Origin: Fictibacillus halophilus
GTDB taxonomy: Bacteria; Bacillota; Bacilli; Bacillales; Fictibacillaceae
DNA: 64,000 nt
Assembly: GCF_016401385.1 (NCBI RefSeq)
Contig: NZ_JAEACF010000001.1
Coordinates: forward strand, 124,001 to 188,000
Reading direction: 5' to 3'
Position numbers and translations under genes: made by a program. The notes beneath the pieces were generated by a model. The model ran no database searches. It was not told where the DNA came from and saw only the letters and a list, made by a program, of their open reading frames with translations. Below are positions 59,785 to 64,000 of the stretch, piece by piece (position 1 is the first letter of the stretch; every line of letters begins with the position of its first letter).

Positions 59785-61050
59785 TTGAAAAAATCGTTAT
59801 GGTTTGTAATCGGCTTTGCTATATACGCGGGTTTGATGTGGTTCTACTTGTTTCAAGGAGCAGACGCAAACTTGCCTGTGCATCTAAAAGGCTCTGCTGC
59901 TGATCCAGCAGTCTTTATGACAGACCGTGAACTGGAACTTAGCACTGATTTTTCACGAATAAAAGATTTTATCTACTTCATTTCTGTGCCGCTCGAGTGG
60001 TTGATCTATCTGTTTGTGCTAGGATTCGGATTATCTAAATGGTTCCGAAAAGCTTCTAGTGGATTAACAAGGTTCTCTATTGTACACACCGGCCTCTACG
60101 TACTGTTACTTTCGTTTGCTAGCTGGGTGTTAACATTCCCACTCCGTTACTACAGCTTTACTGTTTCCAAAAGTTACAATATATCCGTTCAATCTTTCCA
60201 CAGCTGGATGAGAGATGGACTAGTGGATTTCTGGATCAACTGGCTGTTAACAACCGTGATGGTCGCTGTTATGTATTGGTTGATCAAAAAATACGAAAAA
60301 AGATGGTGGCTTTACGCTTGGCTGCTTTCCGTACCATTTACTTTGTTTCTCTACTTTATTCAGCCTGTTGTAATCGATCCGTTGTATAACAAGTTCTATC
60401 CGCTGCAGGATGAAGTTCTAAAAGGGAAAATTCTAGATATTGCAGAAAGAGCCGACATACCAGCGGAAAATGTTTATGAAGTGAACATGTCTGAAAAAAC
60501 AAATGCATTGAATGCTTATGTAAATGGGATCGGGTCAAATCTACGCATCGTCCTATGGGATACAACACTAAATAAATTGAGTGACAATCAAGTCTTGTTT
60601 GTCATGGCCCACGAGATTGGTCATTATGTCATGAACCATTTGTATTGGAACTTAATTTCATCTGTCGTCTTATCGTTCTTAGGCCTCTGGCTCGGAAATA
60701 TCATCTATCGAAAATGGGTCGAGAAGTACGGAAAATCATGGGGGATAAAGGGAATAGGAGATCTAGCGGCACTTCCCGCATTGCTATTGATCTTTTCCTT
60801 ACTGAGCTTTGCTGTATCTCCAGTCGAAAATGCAGTTTCGAGGAAAGCTGAACGTGACGCTGATCTGTATGCCATTCAGATGACAAACAATCCTAAAGCT
60901 GCAGTAGGGGCATTCCAAGAACTAGCGACCGTCTCTTTAAGCGAGGTGAACCCACCAAAGATCGTAAAATGGTTTTTATACGGCCATCCTACCATGCTAG
61001 AGCGCATTCACTTCTTAGATAGCTATAAAACGAGTAAAAAGATGGAATAA
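59785..61050 (+). CDS. M48 family CAAX-protease-like metalloprotease
   Basis: A 421-residue membrane zinc protease of the Ste24 type. Membrane helices occupy much of 1-200, the zinc motif HEIGH is at 276-280, two further hydrophobic segments follow, and the third ligand Glu is in AERDADLYAI near 350. Bacterial homologues are membrane quality-control proteases; there is no prenylation substrate in bacteria. TTG start after AAAGGGGGGC. It ends at a strong terminator. Confidence 0.88.
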   Translation: MKKSLWFVIGFAIYAGLMWFYLFQGADANLPVHLKGSAADPAVFMTDRELELSTDFSRIKDFIYFISVPLEWLIYLFVLGFGLSKWFRKASSGLTRFSIVHTGLYVLLLSFASWVLTFPLRYYSFTVSKSYNISVQSFHSWMRDGLVDFWINWLLTTVMVAVMYWLIKKYEKRWWLYAWLLSVPFTLFLYFIQPVVIDPLYNKFYPLQDEVLKGKILDIAERADIPAENVYEVNMSEKTNALNAYVNGIGSNLRIVLWDTTLNKLSDNQVLFVMAHEIGHYVMNHLYWNLISSVVLSFLGLWLGNIIYRKWVEKYGKSWGIKGIGDLAALPALLLIFSLLSFAVSPVENAVSRKAERDADLYAIQMTNNPKAAVGAFQELATVSLSEVNPPKIVKWFLYGHPTMLERIHFLDSYKTSKKME

Positions 61051-61054
61051 ATAT

Positions 61055-61107
61055 AAAAACTGGCTTCTTTGATAGTGGAAATGCCACTTCAGAAGCCAGT
61101 TTTTTTG
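61055..61107. terminator. terminator between M48 protease and motAB
   Basis: AAAACTGGCTTCT and AGAAGCCAGTTTT enclose an inner GTGG/CCAC hairpin; A and T tracts on both sides allow use from both strands. Nothing else is seen up to 61215. Confidence 0.85.
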
Positions 61108-61215
61108 TGGATGTATTTAATGTGTGAAGCAACTCTTAGTGAGATTTGTGTTTATGATCGATTCCCATATTCCATCCCTAGCACCGCCACATACCATCAC
61201 ATGCTCCAAGACCAA

Positions 61216-61989
61216 TCACTGCACAGCTTTCAAACTAACATTCGGCAGAACGAGTACTTCTACGCGGCGGTTTTTTGCTCGCCCTTCCGGTGTTTTATTC
61301 TCTGACTTTGGACGGTACTCTCCATAACCGCTTGCACTGACCTGATTCGGTTTCAATGCAGGGTTCTCGAGCAGAACGCGCATAAAATTAATGCCTCTTA
61401 ATGCGCTAAGTTCCCAGTTTGATTGAAAGTTTGCTGTACTGATCGGTACGTTATCCGTATGGCCAGCGATGACAATATTACGTGGTGGCGTGGTAACGAG
61501 TAGATCTGAAAGTTTTTTTCCGATCTCCACAGAACCAGGTTTAACGGTAGCACTTCCAGAATCGAACAAAGCATTATCTAAGATGGTGATCAACAAGCCG
61601 TTCTCTGTTAGCTTAGTTTGTAGACTAGAATCTAACTTGTTCGTTTGAATATAGGCATTGATCTTTTTTTCCATCTCTTCTAATTGTTCAAGTTCTTTCT
61701 TTGCTGCTTCGAGTCGTTCTTTCTCTTCTTTAGAAATGACTTCTTTTTGCGCATCAGGAATAGGAGTGGAGTCTGGAGAAGGAATAGGGACCTGTTCTTC
61801 CATGACACCGGTTCCACCTGTGAATTCATTCCGAAACGCACTTGCCATCTGTTTGAACTTTTGAGCATCGATCTCACTCATAGCAAAAAGTACGATAAAC
61901 AATGCTAACAAAAGCGTGAGCATGTCTGCATAAGGAATGAGCCAAGATTCATCCACATGTTCATCATGATGCTTTTTCTTTTTAGCCAA
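61216..61989 (-). CDS. motB: flagellar stator protein MotB
   Basis: A 257-residue stator subunit. The short basic N-terminus (AKKKKHHDEHVDESW) leads to one membrane helix with the ion-binding D22 in PYADMLTLLLAL. A charged linker follows, then an OmpA-type peptidoglycan-binding domain (AGHTDNVPI, SALRGINFMRVLL, KNRRVEVLVLP). It anchors the motor and conducts protons with MotA. A GTG at 61998 is in frame, but AGGTGG is better spaced for the TTG at 61989, which also matches the usual MotB start. It overlaps motA by 8 bp. Confidence 0.93.
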   Translation of the reverse strand: MAKKKKHHDEHVDESWLIPYADMLTLLLALFIVLFAMSEIDAQKFKQMASAFRNEFTGGTGVMEEQVPIPSPDSTPIPDAQKEVISKEEKERLEAAKKELEQLEEMEKKINAYIQTNKLDSSLQTKLTENGLLITILDNALFDSGSATVKPGSVEIGKKLSDLLVTTPPRNIVIAGHTDNVPISTANFQSNWELSALRGINFMRVLLENPALKPNQVSASGYGEYRPKSENKTPEGRAKNRRVEVLVLPNVSLKAVQ

Positions 61990-62767
61990 CTGAACCACCT
62001 GCTTTGTATTGATCGCGTTCGCTAGTTGGAATATACGTTAACAGTTTTTCTTCTAAAATTTTTGGTGAAGTTCCGTCTTGAATAGATAATAGTCCTTCGA
62101 TCATGATCTCTTTAATCATGATTTCTTTTTTTGATTTTCGTTTTAATTTATTCGCGAAGGGGTGCCACAACACATATCCAGAGAAAATACCAAATAAAGT
62201 AGCGATAAAGGCTGCAGAAATGGCTTTTCCTAATGCAGTAATGTCGGCCATGTTTCCTAGTGCCGCAACTAAACCTACAACTGCACCTAAGACACCAAGA
62301 GTCGGAGCATATGTCCCCGCTTGAGTAAAGATGGTAGCGTTGCTGGCATGACGTTCTTCCATCGTTTCTAGGTCTTTCATTAAGACATCTTTAATAAATT
62401 CAGGGGGTTGTCCGTCCACGATCATCTTGATTCCTTGCTGAAGGAAGGGGTCATCCACTTCTTCAGCTTTTGGCTCTAACGCGAGCAAGCCTTCTTTACG
62501 AGCGACTGTTGCCCATTCAATAAAAATCGTTACAAGCTCTTTCATATCAATGAGTTTTTGCTCTTTAAATAAAATCTTGAAAAGAGCAGGAATCTTTTTG
62601 ATCTCGTTGAGCGGAAATGCGATGAGGATAGCTGCTGCAGTTCCCGCAAATATAATAAGCAATGCTGCGGGATTCAATAAGGCTGTTGGACTTGCGCCCT
62701 TTAAAAACATTCCGACACCTACAGCCAGTATGCCTAGAATGACTCCGATTAATGTTGTGCGATCCAT
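61982..62767 (-). CDS. motA: flagellar stator protein MotA
   Basis: A 261-residue stator subunit with four membrane helices: MDRTTLIGVILGI, PAALLIIFAGTAAAI, then PTLGVLGAVVGLVAALG and AALFGIFSGYVLWHP-like segments. A cytoplasmic loop (residues about 65-145) contacts FliG. The ATG at 62767 follows GTGAGGA; an in-frame GTG five codons earlier overlaps that ribosome binding site. A sigma-D type promoter lies about 60 bp upstream, as for motAB in B. subtilis. Confidence 0.93.
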   Translation of the reverse strand: MDRTTLIGVILGILAVGVGMFLKGASPTALLNPAALLIIFAGTAAAILIAFPLNEIKKIPALFKILFKEQKLIDMKELVTIFIEWATVARKEGLLALEPKAEEVDDPFLQQGIKMIVDGQPPEFIKDVLMKDLETMEERHASNATIFTQAGTYAPTLGVLGAVVGLVAALGNMADITALGKAISAAFIATLFGIFSGYVLWHPFANKLKRKSKKEIMIKEIMIEGLLSIQDGTSPKILEEKLLTYIPTSERDQYKAGGSVG

Positions 62768-62828
62768 AATGATGTTCCTCACTTTATCTTTAAATTCTGT
62801 ATCTTTTTCCTGTGTTATATTTTCTTTT

Positions 62829-62854
62829 ATATCGGAAAGATAAAGGGAAACTTA
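62829..62854 (-). promoter_or_regulatory. sigma-D type promoter of motAB
   Basis: On the minus strand TAAG is followed, after 15 bases, by CCGATAT. This agrees with the Bacillus sigma-D consensus (TAAA, 14-16 bases, GCCGATAT). The site lies 62 bp upstream of the motA start. Confidence 0.75.
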
Positions 62855-62990
62855 ATGATAAAAGTTGGAAAAAATGTGATCCAAAATACTTTATTTAACG
62901 TTATCTTTATACATCCATCGTAAAAAAAGACAAATACTTCCTCATTTTGATATGATAGATTTATTCTGTGTGCAGTAAAGGAGACAAAAG

Positions 62991-63563
62991 ATGGGTAGAA
63001 CTTCTGATTACGAACTTTATCAAAAAGTTCAAGAAGAAAATAAAGAAGCCCTTGAAATGCTGTATGACCGATATGAAAAGCTATTGTTTTCTTTTTCATT
63101 TAAAATGTTGAGGCAAAAAGAGTTGGCTGAAGAGGCAGTTCAAGACGTTTTTATGAAACTGTGGCGAAAAAAGGGGCTCTATTCAGAGGATAAAGGGAAA
63201 TTTTCTTCATGGCTTTTAACCGTTACCAGGAATGCTTGTATTGATTTAATACGAAAGCAACAAAAGAATGAAGTTGAGATTCTTGAAAAAGATATAGATC
63301 ATGAACGAACTGAGAGTGTAGAAGAAACAGTTACTTGGAACGAGGAAAGAGAGGGGCTGAAGAAAGCTGTGTCTTCTTTAACCGAAGAGCAGCAAGATAT
63401 TGTAGAGATGTTCTATTTTAAAGGCTACTCACAATCAGACATCGCAGAGCGAAAGAATATACCTCTTGGTACCGTAAAAGGAAGGATACGTTTAGCGCTG
63501 AAACATTTAAAAAAGATCTATCGAGAGAGGGGGGATAAATATGGAACCGAAAACTTGCGGTAA
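62991..63563 (+). CDS. ECF sigma factor
   Basis: A 190-residue sigma-70 family factor of the extracytoplasmic-function type. Region 2 is near 25-90 (LYDRYEKLLFSFSFKML, ELAEEAVQDVFMKLW, WLLTVTRNACIDLIRKQ). Region 4 is near 130-180 (SLTEEQQDIVEMFYFKGYSQSDIAERKNIPLGTVKGRI, one block split). It is followed by a zinc-finger anti-sigma gene overlapping it by 23 bp, the classical pair. It differs from SigW and SigX by context; the trigger is unknown. Confidence 0.92.
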   Translation: MGRTSDYELYQKVQEENKEALEMLYDRYEKLLFSFSFKMLRQKELAEEAVQDVFMKLWRKKGLYSEDKGKFSSWLLTVTRNACIDLIRKQQKNEVEILEKDIDHERTESVEETVTWNEEREGLKKAVSSLTEEQQDIVEMFYFKGYSQSDIAERKNIPLGTVKGRIRLALKHLKKIYRERGDKYGTENLR

Positions 63564-64000
63564 TTTGCTTGATTATTATAATGGGTTGCTAGAAGGAAAA
63601 GAAAAAGATGCATTTGAAAAACACCTGAAGCAATGCGACGCCTGTCAAGAAGAATGGGCAGAATGGCAAGACCTCACAGCTGATCTTCCATATTTATCAG
63701 AAGAGGCACAACCTCCGATTGGAATGAAAGAACGTATTTTAACAAATGTTACGTCTTCTGATTCAAGCTTTACACGACAAGAAACAGAGACTGTTAACAA
63801 AACAGATGAAAATCCGACAAACATTTCACCTCTTTCCCAACGCAGACCAAAACCATGGTTACAGGGTGTACTTGCTGCAGGGCTTTTGTTATCACTAGGT
63901 ACGAACGCGTATCTTTTTAATGAAAACAACAAAAATGAACAAGTGATTCAAGAACAAATCAACAAAACGTTCAAGACGGTCCAACTTGCTTCAGAAGAAA
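63541..64000 (+). CDS. zinc-finger anti-sigma factor (partial, cut by window end)
   Basis: The frame starts at ATG 63541 inside the sigma gene and runs open to the window end (153 codons). The N-terminal anti-sigma domain has the zinc-binding H28-x3-C32-x2-C35 and C6. A linker leads to one membrane helix near 107-127 (LQGVLAAGLLLSLGTNAY), and the outer domain begins after it. This is the layout of membrane anti-sigma factors that hold their ECF sigma until a signal triggers release, often by proteolysis. The C-terminal sensor domain is missing from the window. Confidence 0.88.
   Translation, partial: MEPKTCGNLLDYYNGLLEGKEKDAFEKHLKQCDACQEEWAEWQDLTADLPYLSEEAQPPIGMKERILTNVTSSDSSFTRQETETVNKTDENPTNISPLSQRRPKPWLQGVLAAGLLLSLGTNAYLFNENNKNEQVIQEQINKTFKTVQLASEE

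Noticed and set aside
1..64000. rRNA and tRNA genes, prophage or transposase genes
   Set aside because: No rRNA-like sequence or cloverleaf with CCA end was recognised, and no integrase or transposase frame was found. Small structures could still be missed by eye.

Overview
The window is a piece of a low-GC Gram-positive chromosome from the family Bacillaceae. The block hmoB / pbpF-hemE-hemH-hemY / yhgD-yhgE and the pair yhfI-lplJ have the same neighbours as in Bacillus subtilis. Shine-Dalgarno sites are strong, TTG and GTG starts are common, intrinsic terminators are classical, cre-like boxes are present, and motAB has a sigma-D type promoter. A Fictibacillus-like organism would fit, but that is an impression and not a test.

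Layout. 0-2.3 kb: PAP2 phosphatase, lipid kinase and the haem monooxygenase HmoB. 2.4-12.8 kb: PbpF, haem biosynthesis, a KinB-like sensor kinase, YhgD and YhgE. 13-16.7 kb: a two-gene OpuF-type compatible-solute ABC importer and an orphan GlnQ-like ATPase. 16.8-21.6 kb: LacI regulator with a three-gene sugar importer (binding protein, MalF-like, MalG-like; no ATPase). 21.8-26.6 kb: DJ-1 family protein, MDR reductase, monooxygenase, LysR regulator, YhfI and LplJ. 27-42 kb: phenylacetate degradation (paaK, paaABCD, EthD protein, three crotonases, aldehyde dehydrogenase, 3-hydroxyacyl-CoA dehydrogenase, thiolase, PaaX, PaaY), an NMO/FabK-like flavoprotein and an NSS transporter. 42.3-44.8 kb: SDR, a candidate selenocysteine peroxiredoxin-like gene, HIT protein and hotdog thioesterase. 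44.8-50.8 kb: phenylalanine dehydrogenase followed by a complete 2-oxoacid dehydrogenase complex. 51-64 kb: MurG-like protein, AzlCD, a 43-residue membrane peptide, HAD phosphatases, GlpQ, DUF421, a GntR-ABC operon, M48 protease, motAB and an ECF sigma/anti-sigma pair cut by the window end.

How the genes fit together. The 27-51 kb region reads as one catabolic programme. Phenylalanine would be imported (possibly by the NSS transporter), deaminated to phenylpyruvate, oxidatively decarboxylated by the adjacent E1alpha/E1beta/E2/E3 complex to phenylacetyl-CoA, and fed into the paa epoxidase and beta-oxidation genes. Two regulatory signals tie the halves together: a 23-bp inverted-repeat motif before paaK, paaA and the thioesterase gene, and consensus cre boxes before paaK and the phenylalanine dehydrogenase gene.

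The most unusual observations are: (i) a peroxiredoxin-like gene with an in-frame TGA exactly at the expected catalytic cysteine, followed by a hairpin that fits the bacterial SECIS rules; (ii) five intergenic arrays, each of five units on a 20-21 bp period, at transcription-unit boundaries; (iii) a tandem ~122-bp element before paaK whose long hairpins keep their length but differ in sequence; and (iv) three ~129-bp inverted-repeat elements around the paa genes.
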